Assembly: GCF_001039355.2 (NCBI RefSeq)
Contig: NW_019775732.1
Location: 104,364 to 168,363, forward strand
DNA length: 64,000 bases
Direction: 5' to 3'
DNA from: Lingula anatina
Lineage: Eukaryota; Brachiopoda; Lingulata; Lingulida; Lingulidae
Part shown: positions 25,071 to 37,676 of the stretch, one piece after another
Numbering within the stretch: position 1 is the stretch's first letter
Layout of the letters: the number at the start of each line of letters is the position of its first letter
Program-made: the position numbers and the translations under genes
The notes under the pieces: model-generated
Database searches by the model: none
What the model saw: only the letters and a program-made list of their open reading frames with translations
What the model was told of the DNA's origin: nothing

Positions 25071-28000
25071 TCTGATCATCAAAGCCGTAGTTATTTTGGA
25101 TAAGAATTTCACGTGACGTTACATTTTTTTCAATCAACAGCTGATATTGAAATTGTTAACCTCCAATATTTCTTGATGAAGATGTTCTAGACAGACATCA
25201 AAATATAGACAAGATAAACAAATTAAATATTAGCTATTGATTGAAGAAAATCACTTTACTCCTACTTACCGTGGTATATTGAATATAATGAATTCAAATT
25301 TATCTCAGGGTAATCTCTCAAGGCTCAGGTAGACAGTAAAACAACTGTCCACAATGCATGCGCATGCTTTGTATATTATGATTTAAAGATATTCGTATAA
25401 CCAAACACCAGTGTTACTCAGAGACGATCATATAGTGCATGTATAACCGACCAAGTTTGTTATGTTAGTATAGTGCATTGGATATCGCTTTTATTTAATG
25501 AGGCAATTAACGAAACAATTATCTACATGTATATTGAATACATTAAGTGTGCTATAAAGAAATTTTATTACTTCATCATTTTATGGCACACTTGGAGAGT
25601 TGAAAACGTAAGAATAAGCACGCATCTATTTATTTTTGTTAGAAAATAAGAATATAGTTAGCATTACAAACATTACCATCGATCGTGTGGTAAACGTAAG
25701 CCGTGCTTCTTGTTTTCATACGCGAAAAACAAAATTCAATCATTTCATGATTTTGCAACTTCTCTGGACATATTAAAAACGAGAAGCACGGGCTTTGTCG
25801 CGAAATAATCATAAAAATAAGTCTCATTGTGTAAGATATCAAATGTTTTATTAAAACATTTTATGTAAAAATATATTCATTATGAGAATGTCAATTTCCG
25901 TTTTGTTCATTTTTAACGAATTAAATTCGTGTAATTAGGGACAGTTATAGATTTGTCATATTTGTCATATGGGATTTAATAGACATCTCAGTACGTTGTT
26001 TCGAATAAAATGCAATTTTAACTGTTGGGACATAAGAAAAATACTTTAAATATCGGTATTACGGTCAGTGTCAATTTAACTTGATATAAACATTTTAGAT
26101 GCTTTTCACTTTACGGACTCATCACACAGCGTACAAAGAGAACATAAAAGGCTTAAATTTACATCTACTTATTGCCAATGTGACAGCAAAGTCAATATAA
26201 AACTGTATTGCCAATCTGAAAACTCAAATTGTGTGAACTTGAGTCAAGTCTTTCACACTTGCACACTGTTTGCTCAACATTTTGTGAACATATCCTAGCC
26301 CCTGCGACCTGAGACATGTGTACAGGTATCACAGAGATTTGTCTCAATTACTAGGAATTCGAAGTCTCCCTTACCTGAGCTGGAACAAAAAAATATGATT
26401 CATTACACGATTCATCCAGCACTTGAACCCTCATTTGATTACACGTACCGATCATGCTTCTGGGTGCCCTCTGATATCAGAGGCTCTTAAAATGGTATAC
26501 AAAATTAGAGTACCTGCAATACAAAAATTATGTAACAGACTACTAGCGCAACCTGTCGTCAGGGAGTAGCTTCTGGGTAGGCGTGAGACAGAGTAAAACC
26601 TCAAACTGAGGTTATCTTATCATCATTGACCCTTACGGAAGCCAGCACAGCACACTGGTAACGTAACATGAAGAGACGTTAGGGTTATAAATTGATATGC
26701 AAGTATTCGTAGTGTCAGTTGTTCTGTCATTGTACGATACAACATCTTTCATGATCGTAGATACACGTGTACATATACAGGGTACAGTGGCATATTGGCA
26801 CCTTGGAATGAGATTTCGTCTTATTCTCAAAAGACGCACTTTGCATTTCGTATCATTTGAAAGTACCCTGTTTCACAAAACTACTTAAATTTTTAAGAAT
26901 AATTGTTGTTTTTTTAGTTGCATTATTCATATTTTATGTCATATTTAATGATCAATCAAATATTATTTCTGCCTCTGTATAAACGGCAAATTTTTGGCAT
27001 TGATAACTCATATTTTATATGGCAATGTTTATGCATCAGTTCAAGGGACCATACTGTGTTAAAGCACACATATTGATCTTCAACATCTTATGTAATGAAA
27101 TTTACGTCGTTCTTGGCAGTAAACACATGTCGGTGTGTAAAGGCGAGTGTGTTGACACGGGTATATATGAAGTGGTTCGGTTGTTGATATCGGGCGCGCA
27201 CCTTTGATAAAAGTGGTTTTATCTTATTGTTATTCATAATCTTAGAAATGGCATTTTATCCTGTTGATTTTACTCACGCACACGCACACACACACACACA
27301 CACGCGCCTATGACTTAATTTTGCCTCTTTTGAATGTAGGCCTAATGCTGATTTTGAAGGGGGAAGTGGGTATGTCTGAAACTGGGAGTGGGGCACTGCA
27401 CTCCATCTTAGATCTGCAGTTGATAGCACGCATACATGTATATCAACTTAATACAATACTACATATAGTTGACTATTGGGTTTCTTGTAAATGAATGCAT
27501 TTCAAGAGGGGGGAGAATAGAAGGGCTATTTCATTGAAGTGAATGACCTGATCCCTATAGGCACACGTATGTAGGTGAGCCACATGTACTAGTATGTACA
27601 GTGTATAAATGGGGGGGGGGGGGGAGCAGAGTTCAATGATTTAAAATGTAAAGCTTGTTTGTTTTAAACACTCTCATCCTTTGTTAAGATGTTGCTGTTA
27701 TCTTAAAACAAGGTTTATAGTTTATCTAAATGTACACGTACCGGTACGGTATGGCCACTTACATATGTAGGCCTACATGTATTATGTCTAGAACATATTT
27801 CAAAATGTCCACCACTGCCCAAAAACTTTTGAATTATTCTTATTCTATTTTTAACAATTTGTTTAGATATTTAAAATATGAAGTGTTTATATAATTAAAA
27901 TTGCGTTAATTATGATAAGTTCCTATCAGCACCATTTTTGCTTTGAATGTTAAACGAATCATAGAAAGATGATTTGAAAATAGAAAGTCAAATATTAACA

Positions 28001-28296
28001 AGTGTCAAGACCAGTTAGCTTTTTAACGTGCTTTGACGGTGATGTTTTCTTGTGAGTAAAAAAAAAGGACTGACAGCCATCAGATTTATCTAAAATGTTG
28101 GAGACACATATCACGGTTGAAAGAGGAATATGATCCAACCTGCACGTAGCTCTTATGTTTCACTGTTAAAAAATTTAATTGTCCTAAAAATTTAACATCT
28201 AGAAAGAATGATTTGTGTACCAATGCGTATATATACTTTATTGATAAATGTAGATATTTTTCCATATCTTCAGCAAAAGACCAGCCAGTATTCAAC
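25071..28296. other. Intergenic stretch between copy 2 and copy 3
   Basis: Near-duplicate of 13,027-17,122 but without the transposon remnant and with a single unit of the palindrome. It holds a (CA)n tract (27,277-27,304), a G-run (27,610-27,624) and the 62-codon open frame at 27,019-27,207. Just upstream of copy 3, as for copy 2, a GCGTATATATAC word and the conserved CAGCAAAAGACCAGCCAG leader precede the ATG. Confidence 0.6.
26004..26009 (+). terminator. Candidate polyadenylation signal for copy 2
   Basis: AATAAA about 930 nt after the stop, at the same place as in copy 1. Weak evidence by itself. Confidence 0.3.
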
Positions 28297-31200
28297 ATGC
28301 CGCAGGCTCAGGCGAACACTTTTGGACCCGTGGACTACGTGGTGTTTGCAGGGACTTTGGTTGTCTCTGCCAGCATAGGTATATACCAGGCGTTCACCGG
28401 CGGACGTCAGAGAACGACCACCGAATTTTTGATGGCCAACAGACAGATGGGGGCAATACCCGCAGCCATGTCTTTGCTGGCCAGTTTCATGTCTGCTATA
28501 ACGTTGCTAGGGACCCCGAAAGAGATGTACGTATATGGAACGCAGTACCTGTGGATAGCCTTTGGCTACTTATTGGTCATCCCCGTGGCCGCGCACGTCT
28601 TTCTCCCCATATTTTTCCGCCTAAAGATTACCAGCGCATATGAGGTACGTCCAGTGAAATGTGAAAAAGAAAAACATTTTGGCATGACTTAAATCGTATT
28701 ATGGTTTTTTTTCTAGATAACTTTTCAATGGATAAGACAATTTCCCATCTGATGCCACACAATTGGCAATTAAATCGTAACAGAACGAATCTAATTAACC
28801 GGCTCTGCATATAGTGCTTTAGAAATTCTATGAAACACAAAATTTTTAAATCATATATCTTTTCTAGTATCTCGAAATGCGCTTCAACAAAGCGGTGCGT
28901 GTAGCCGGATCACTAACGTTCAGCCTGCAGATGGTGAGTTTGCATTTATGACTTTTCCCTTTCTTTGGAAAAAAACTTTGTACTGCAAAACTTGATCTGG
29001 GTTGTAGAATTGAGATATTTTTTGTAAAAACGACAACAGCATACATACACAGTGTCAATTGTACTGGTACCGGTACATGCAGATTGCACAGACAGATTCA
29101 TTCAGTATGTAATTAGTTGCCTTTTGAAACGTAGCGAAAAACTTGAAAAACTCTACGGCCGAATTAAGTTGTAAAGGAATAATACTTTTACTTATATATC
29201 AGTCTTCATACTCAGCAATTAGCCATGTAAACCTCAGCCTTGATAAGTTGGCCTAGATGTGCACCTGACCTGCATATATATATATAATAGTGTGCACAGT
29301 GTCAAATTTGGTGCGTCTCAGATGGTTCAAAAGTATAACGTGATAAAGATGACCATGTTTGCAGTGTCCGAAGACTCCGACGTTGGTATGCACAATAATT
29401 AAAATAGTTCTCCTTACGTCTAAATTAATGTATGTCTGTCAAAGACGTTTTGAAGCAAAACTTTACGAACAACCTGAAAATTTGCTGTTTTTCATTAGTG
29501 ATTATCATCAGGCGTACATTTACCTGTTTTGGCAGTAACAGACGTACATATTTTGGCGCGACACATTTCGTTTCGGGTTCTGTTATGGACTGATTGATTT
29601 TACTTACTGTACATTGTATACAAAGTAAGTGATATTCTGAAGTAGTGCATTAAACTCCATGAATTCAGAAATGAATCAGGTTTTCAACGACTAAACGTTA
29701 TGAAAAATTTAAAGGCTAACTTTTGAAATGCTTTACCCTTATTACATGTATAATAGTATAATAACCGTTTCACATTGTTATAGGACAATCTTTTTTCAGA
29801 TTCTTTACATGGCGATAGTTCTGTATGCACCTTCCTTGGCGTTAGAACAAGGTAAGTTTAAGGTAGACACCTTAAAGTGCATATGTAGATCCCCCCCCCC
29901 CCTCCAAAAAAAGTCAAGGTCAAATGTTCAATGTGCGCTTTAAGGTATTATTGAAACGCCTGACAAAAAGTTCAACAGAATTGACCCTGCCCGGTTACAG
30001 CATGTGTACAAGTAAGTGGAAGAAAAATGAACAGGTAAGTCCTCAATTTTGCGCCTAATCGTAATCTGTGTTGATTTCAGTGACCGGTCTAAACCGCTGG
30101 ATTGCTGTCTGTTCAGTTGGCGTCGTCTGTGTTTTCTACACCAGCATTGTAAGTAAAACTATTTCCGGTTTTTATACATGTTAAATATATTTTATATTTT
30201 TATTAATGACAATAAGTATAAAATGTTTTTAAAGTAAAAGAGGCGTAGCAAAATAAATTATCAAGAAGGCAGGAGTAATGCTGAATTTTGTCTTAATCAT
30301 ATCACACAAGTTTAACAATAACATACCGTTGTTCAAGTGACAAAATAAAGAAGACAAGTAGCAAACTGAAAAAAATAACAGTAGTGTACCATGAAAATCT
30401 GATTCCCCAGTCAGATTTTCATTATGAAAATGTGACTCCCCAGTCTAATTTTCATCATGAAAATGTGACTCCCCCCCCATGAAATTTGGCTCCCCCCACA
30501 AAACTTTATGAATCTTATTTTATTGGAGTATATGACTTTTATATAGTAGTATGCATAATGGAGGATACATTTGCACTTTTTGTTACTAGTTTGCAGGTGA
30601 AAATTTTAATGAGAAATTAAGAAAATAAAAAATTTGTATTTTACCACCCAATGACTCCCCTATGAAAAAGCTTTTTATTTGATATTTGCATGGTGATCAT
30701 TTCAACATTTGTCCCTTTAGTATACTTTATGACGAATATATTGGAAATATTTGAAAGTTTGGTGGTAAAATATTGGGTGCAAAAAATGAAAAAAAAAATC
30801 ATGAAAAATCTTTATATTCATACCCATGGGATTTGGACTCTCATGAAGAAAAGGCATTATTTTATATTAAGCCACCATACCATTGTTTTTCACATGGTTT
30901 GCATTGTGATGTATATTTTGTTATTATTTGAAAGTTTGGTGGTGAAAATTTTGGTGAAACTTGATAATTTTTGAAACAAGTATTCATCTTACTCCCATAG
31001 CCTTTTCAAAGGAATCACTTGGTGAAAAAAAACATTTTTAATTTTCTTATTTCCTCATGAAAAATTTCAGAAAGTGCCAATGTATCCTCTATTATGCATA
31101 CTACAAGATAAAAGTTATATATTCAAATAGAATATGAGTTTAAAAAGGTTTGTGAGGGGGAGTCAAAATTTCATTGGGGGAGTCAGATCCTCATTATGAA

Positions 31201-34200
31201 ATTTTAACTGGGGGAGTCAGATTTTCATGTTACACCGGGTGTAATTATTCGGTTGTGTTTTATTCCTCAGGGTGGTATGAAAGCAGTCATGTGGACAGAT
31301 ACATTCCAAGTCTTCATGATGGTGGCCGGAATGCTCGCTGTAGTCATTCAGGGATCCTTGGAATTAGGTGGATTCCGGAACGCTTGGGAAATTAACATAA
31401 AAGGAGACCGAATAAACTTCCTTGAGTAAAAGAAAAGTATTATATCTAAATTTAGCTATTCAAAAATAAGAAATTAATAAATTGACAAGTAGTTGACTGA
31501 AATAAATGCCAAAATATTTATTAAAGCTGCAATACATAGATGGGTTATCGAGTATTTGATAATGTTCTTCATATGTTTACTAGAAAGATACATGTACCCA
31601 GAGAGCTGAGACTTCCGCCAATGACTGGGCGCTGTAAAATTGTGGTAGTTGAGAGCTAGCACATTCATTGCCCAACAAGTCAAGCCATTGGCCCTATCTA
31701 ATGGTGACAAATTTCATCAAAATTCGCCCAAAACTTTTTGAGTGAGGCTGTTGACAAACAGACGGCAATACATTAACTCCATGGCGGAGACATTTAATAG
31801 AACCACATTGGTAAAATTCAAAATAACATTTCAGCTTCAACCCCGACCCACGTGAGCGGCATACAGTTTGGACGTGTGTGTTTGGCGGGTTCTTTACCTG
31901 GCTGTCTGTGTACGGTGTTAACCAGGCTCAGGTACAGAGAGCTCTCACAGTGGTCGATCTCAGGAGAGCACAGATGTAAGATTTCACTTCAAGATTCCGC
32001 AGTTCATTCTTATCCCCGCACTTTGGGAACAAATATCGGGATTCATGTTATCCTGAAAGTCAGTGATTCTGTTCATCTGTGTGTAGTGATTTCTAATTCT
32101 AGACAATGAAATGTTAGGAAAATGAAATTTTGCGGATCGATAGACGTATTATCAGGGACGTATATGGACACTTCGAAATTTTATTGTATCCGGGGGTAGG
32201 ACTGTCTCTGGGGGTCTTTGGTTCTTTATTCTTTTCATCACTCCAATGTGGGGAAGTGCATTGATACGCGATAGTCACCCATAGACAACATATAGTTTTA
32301 AACTGGGAAACGGAAAACGAGCACACTTAAACATTCGATTCACATACATTCAGTTCTAGATATCTCTTCTCTTCTCTTTCATTAACATGGAATTACAGGT
32401 ATTTGCCATATTTATTGGCCAGAAAGGCCCACAAACAAACAAAAATACATGCAGATATTCCACGGGATTCAAGTGTATTTTTTTCTAGAGCCATGTGGAT
32501 AAACGTGCCAGGTTTGATCGCCATTCTGATTATCAGTGCCATGTCCGGTATCCTGATCTATGCCCACTACTTCGACTGTGACCCAATGACAAATAAAGAC
32601 ATCACCAACCAGGATCAGGTAAATGTATTATTTCACGGATGTGTCGAAAACCATGCAGACGTGGTGGACCTACGCGGTGAACATAAACACGAAACATTAC
32701 ACCAAATTGTTCAACTAAATAGTTTTTTCAAGACTTAGATAAATAAATGAATAAAAAAATAAACAAGTTTCTAGGAGGGCACAAATCAAATTGCATGTTT
32801 TGCAGTGAGTATAAGGTATGTACTTAATTCTATTTTGAGATAAAATGTAGACCACGCTTCCTAAGCTTCTTTTTGCTGCTGTTCTTGACTTCTCCAGACT
32901 GTCTTGTTTTGTCTGCATTCGCCTGCTTGTCGACTCTTCAACGGGAACTGAGGTGCATGCTTCTTTTTCATAACTATTTCATATTTTATGCTTAAGCTGC
33001 TGCCCCTATTCGTAATGGACAAGCTAGCCTTCGTACCTGGTTTACCTGGCCTCTTTACTGCCTGCCTCTTCAGCGGAGCGCTCAGGTAGGAAGAAGGACC
33101 CGTTAGTTTTAATGGCTCTTAGAGTAAATATAGCTCTTATCTAAAAGTACATTTGAAAACTACAATGTTATCATGAAGTAAATTAGAACATGGTTCTAAG
33201 TAAGAATATGATGTACTTGGTAGAAAGCAAGAAGAATATAAACATTTTTTTATCGTTTTAATCCATATTAGACCTACATGTAACGTTTCAGAACTGTGGG
33301 TTTTAATGTGGGGGAATATGGGTGGCGGGGGGCATTTTTAAACCATTTTAGTCTAAATTCGCTGGGCACAGTTTCATGCAACTATAAAAATGGCATGTAT
33401 ATGTTCTCATGAATGCCCCTTTGAACCAGTAAGTGACTACCCTGCCCTGATCATGAGATACCAGTATACATGTTAGACAAACACCACCCATCATCATCAT
33501 CATTCCTCTTCGTCCCGTGTGGGACATAAGGCCACGCCGCCCATTCATCTACAATTTACATTTCCATAGCACCCTATCGTCCGGACTGAACAGCCTGGCC
33601 ACGGTCTGGACACGTGATCTGTTCCAGGAATTCTGCTGTAAAGAGATGCCTGACAGTAGGGCGACTTTTACGTCTAAGATTATGTGTACGTTAATATTCT
33701 TGAACGCTTACAATGATTTTTTGTAGGGAAAGAAATATTCAACATTTTGGTTTGAAATTACACTATACGAACATGTACATAGTTGCATTTGCTAGCGATA
33801 ACTTCAAATTTGTTGTGCCTAATCTAAACATCCGTTTACAGTATTTACCATATATTTACAATGTATATCCTGTAATTTCCCTGACAGTGATTTTTGGTTT
33901 TTAAATATATTTTCAGCTGTTGTATTCGGTTGTATAGTAATTGGTTTGACGTTTGTAGCGTCCCAATTAGGAGGTGTGCTGCAGGTAAATGGATTGTTTC
34001 TCTCATAAAGCGAAGTAGAGCAGTATAGTGAAAATAAAAGTGAAAGTTTTAAAAAGTGAACATGCTCATGTACCACTCTTATTGATTTAAGAAGAACAGG
34101 GTTGTTTTATTTAGTTCAGGGTTGACATTGGCATTTTCCCATCACCTCTATTCACGTTTTGATGCTTCTGCCTTTGTTCCAGGCAGCTCTTGCATTGTTT

Positions 34201-36328
34201 GGTATGATCGGTGGTCCTCTACTAGGAGTTTTCACGCTAGGAGTTCTTTTCCCTTGGGCTAACTGGAAGGTAAGGTATCCTGATTTGAGCATAATGTAAA
34301 AAGGTATCTAGGACGGATCCTTTGATTTAACGGAAGTAGGGTAGGGGCCCTTTGCTGACGTCGTCGTTTATTGAACAATCGAATGCTTTTTATCCCATCT
34401 TTATAATATTCTGGAACCCAATGTTTAAAAACAGAATAATGATGAATAGATATCTTTAAAAGGTTTTTTTTTAGTAAATATCAACATGTTTTTTATTCAG
34501 GCCAGATCTAAAAGTGCCTTTTAGAAAAGCCAGAATTTCTGATCGACATTTCCCATTCGTAGGGTGCGATAGCCGGCCTTGTCACCAGTCTTCTCTTCAC
34601 TTTCTGGATCGGCATCGGCGCCCAGATTTACAAACCCGCCGTCTGGAAAGCACCTGTATCCATTGAAGGTTGTAATCCGCTGAATGAAACCTTGACTAAT
34701 GTTACTACTAGTACAGCTATTGCCAGTTCTGTTGCCTTTATACCGACGGCGGCACCTTATAAGTAAGTTTAATACTATTGCCGGTCTTTTTATTTTCAAA
34801 TTTTATTTGTTTCAGATCTTTCATTATTCCAGCATTGAAAGTCATATTTCCCCAATCATGTGTGCGGTACAATGTATATGTAATTGATATTTAGTGCCGA
34901 GCATGAAGTGTCTGCAATATGTCCTCTGATTGACATATTAGACACAAGACACCAAGACCCAAGAGAAAATGGAAGTCAGTATTTCGCTAATATACATATT
35001 AAATGAAAACTATACAAATCCTAGCAGAAGTCTGCAGGTTCACAACGTTGATTAAACCTTGCATTTTAGTTAATTGCAATTTAGTTTAAACCTTGATCAA
35101 CAAGGATTCATTACTGATTGATATGGTAATATTCAAAATGTCTGTGAAATTTATGTTGAATACAGGTAGTGGTGAATAAAATTCCGACATGCATTTGACA
35201 CTGACATTTTTGAAAGTTTAAAAGTCTTTCCCAATGCTCTCCACAGATCAAATGAAAGATCTGTAAATTCCCACAACCGTGCTACAGTCCGATGGGAAGG
35301 GATTGTTCTAAGAACTATAGCATTACAAATACAGGGTAAAAGTGCACATACATGTTCGTCATCGACAGATGTTTTGAATGCATTCTTTATATCACCAAGC
35401 ATTCATTTACATATTTAATCAACATTGCACGTGGTACATATGCACATGCTTGAATGCAGCACAAAATTACTGATATCGTAGGTGTACAAGATTGTATTGC
35501 TGTATGTTGTGTTCCAGTCCTCCGTTGAACGGCCTCTACAACTTGTCGTACCTGTGGTACAGTGGCTTTGCAGTTCTAGTGGAGGTTTTGGTAGGAATGG
35601 CAGTCAGCGCTGTCACAGGTAAGTGGCATAATATACTAATACTGTGATATATAACAAATGGATGCGCTATGAAATAAATCAAACTTTTTTCAAAGTGAAA
35701 TTTTACGAACATGATCATTGAAAATAAACCCTGTTTGTATTATAGAAAGATTTTAAAGTTCATGCTTTTAGATATTTGGTTATTATTTAAATGGCCACGT
35801 CCATATTAAATTTAGGGTTTACCGATACCTCTAAGTTAGACTACAGGCTGATATGTCCAATACTTGACGTAATGTTTTGCTGCTTTCCACAATCATTTCG
35901 TCAAACGCTTCGCTGTGGAGTAGACCATGATATAGTAAGTATAGCCAAGCGTTAATGTGTCCCTGACAATTGTTATTCTGCTGCTTTGAACCCAGTACAA
36001 TTAACTTGTATATGATGTATCTATTCAGATCACATTTGTTTCAACTTAAATAACTGTTTGACCAATACGCAACGGCAACGTTATTAATACTTAATTATTA
36101 ACTGATCAATTGAACCTCGAATCCATGTTTGGATTCTTCTTTGAAACTTATAAAACTTATTTTGCTGGTGACTTCCAGAACAGACTACACTACTGCTGTG
36201 TATGTAAAGACGTGGACAAAGAAGACATCCAAAATGAAACTATTACCGCTACCGAACTCGGTGAAATCAAAGATGGCGATGTTATAGTAGGATTGCTTAA
36301 CGATAGCGTTGAACAGCAGATGAAATAG
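28297..36328 (+). CDS. SLC5-family Na+/solute symporter (SMCT/SMVT-like), copy 3, complete
   Basis: Fifteen exons give 629 aa: 28297-28644, 28868-28933, 29800-29851, 30081-30148, 31271-31425, 31835-31975, 32489-32618, 32997-33085, 33570-33685, 33917-33984, 34183-34269, 34563-34762, 35518-35618, 35816-35934, 36179-36328. All junctions are GT-AG and in frame. Marks are as in copy 1: [32 protein letters not shown] and SGALSTLSS. Three things differ. The last helix (exon 13) reads [17 protein letters not shown], with a Glu where the other copies have Val. The tail is short, with DVIVGLLN and an end VEQQMK, so the PDZ-type end is lost. The exon 8 acceptor is CTTAAG instead of CTTCAG. Intron 4 carries an 852-bp foldback transposon absent from copy 2. 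The frame is fully open, so it is probably functional, though these changes suggest relaxed constraint at the C-terminal end. Confidence 0.9.
30384..31235. mobile_element. Foldback (long inverted repeat) MITE in intron 4 of copy 3
   Basis: The ends are inverted: GTGTACCATGAAAATCTGA on the left and, read inward, GTGTAACATGAAAATCTGA on the right. Similarity between the arms runs on for well over 100 bp, including AGTAGTATGCATAATGGAGG against its complement on the right. TGACTCCCC words recur in both arms. The middle repeats GAAAGTTTGGTGGT twice. There is no transposase. The matching intron of copy 2 (18,971-19,273) is continuous at this place (AGTGCCGGGTGTAAT), so the element is an insertion. 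I could not fix a target-site duplication. Open frames inside it are not genes. Confidence 0.85.
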
Positions 36329-37676
36329 GAATATGTCTTAACGTGTGTCAATTTTCCACTTTTTCAAAATTGGACTGAATTGAAAGAAAAATTGATTTGA
36401 ATTAAACGTGATTGTACATTATTTTGAAGAAATAAATAATTTTTTTAAAAATCGATGCTTAAATATTTTTGAAAATGTGTTTAAAGAGAAATTCCGTTTG
36501 ATTGGTCGACACACAATGACGTCAGCAACTATCACTGTACATATTTCAGCTAGAAATTTACTAATATTCTATCATAACATGAGAAGTACATATACATGTA
36601 ATATGGCACATTGCTTAGCGGTTTGGAGCAATTTTTATGCCATAGTTTGCAGGGCAGACAAACAGTGGATTCATATAGGCCTACATGTATACTACATGTA
36701 TACTATAGCAAAAAGGAGTCACCCCTACCGCATTTATGTACAGTACATTGTTACATGTACAAGGATACCCATATATTTCATCTTACTTTAACATAATAAC
36801 TAGGCAACCGATCATTGTGTAAATTACATTAACATTAAGATTTGTATTTCACAAAAGAAACGGAAGAAACCTATTTTGATAAATTTAAGCCTTTATGACG
36901 CATCGATACCCCTTAAACCATGACTATTTTGGCAGTACTGTTGGAGTACTAGTATACTGTCACAATTTTCAGGTGGTTTTAAAATATTGCTACCTGCCAA
37001 ACCCCATTTTATCCATTGGTATGTCGACTTTATTTGAGTCATATAAGAAACTAGTAGAAGTAGTTTATATGCGTTACTGGGAAATCACACTCGGTGCATA
37101 TGTATATCCATGACCAGGGACAGAACCTGTTACCCACACTGACAGCCTCCAGAAATCCGAAGATGATTAGATACATAAAATGTTACCAATACTTTTCTCA
37201 CTCCACTAGTAACACTATCGACATGAATGCTCACGACATGCTTTATTACCTCCCACTTACCACATTGATAAAAGAAAACAGGAGCAAAGTAAGAAAACAA
37301 AGTACGTAACAAAGTAAAAAAAGCCAACCTTTCTGTGCGAGATCGTTTTGGTAACATTCGTTTTGTTCAAGAGGATTTCTTTGGATTGCTGGATATCATT
37401 TATATTGAGTAAAATGAAACATAGTCTTCCATGCTTTTGCAGAGAACAATAGTGGAAACACTCAAAGTGTTGCCATTCAAATATTAGTTTCAGACCTCCA
37501 ACTTTGTATGCTTTCCTTCAAAAAGAAAGATTATTTGGAACAAACGTCAGGTTATGGTATTTTCCCATACCGTATATAAAATTTAAGTGGATATTAAACC
37601 GTACAGAATTCCCTGAGAAATGCAAGAAGTGTTTGTACAAACGTATTAACGCAATATCGTAGGGTTTTCTTTCTAG
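36329..37676. other. Intergenic stretch between copy 3 and pseudogene copy 4
   Basis: Nothing like exons 1-6 of the symporter can be seen here, so copy 4 lacks its 5' half. The stretch holds TACATGTATAC words (36,683-36,706) and no recognisable gene. Confidence 0.6.
36431..36436 (+). terminator. Candidate polyadenylation signal for copy 3
   Basis: AATAAA about 100 nt after the copy 3 stop, in AT-rich DNA. Plausible but unproved. Confidence 0.3.

Larger units (their letters stand above)
23368..35370. repeat. ~12 kb duplicated segment, version B
   Basis: This is the direct-repeat partner of 11,353-23,316. It begins 17 bases after the N with the copy 1-type intron 11 and ends at CGACAGAT in intron 12 of copy 3, the same word at which version A turns into (AAT)n. 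Private to B is the 852-bp foldback element in intron 4 of copy 3. It lacks the Tc1/mariner-like remnant of A. Confidence 0.9.

Noticed and set aside
30690-30974. 94-codon open frame in intron 4 of copy 3
   Set aside because: It is in the low-complexity middle of the foldback element and has no protein features.
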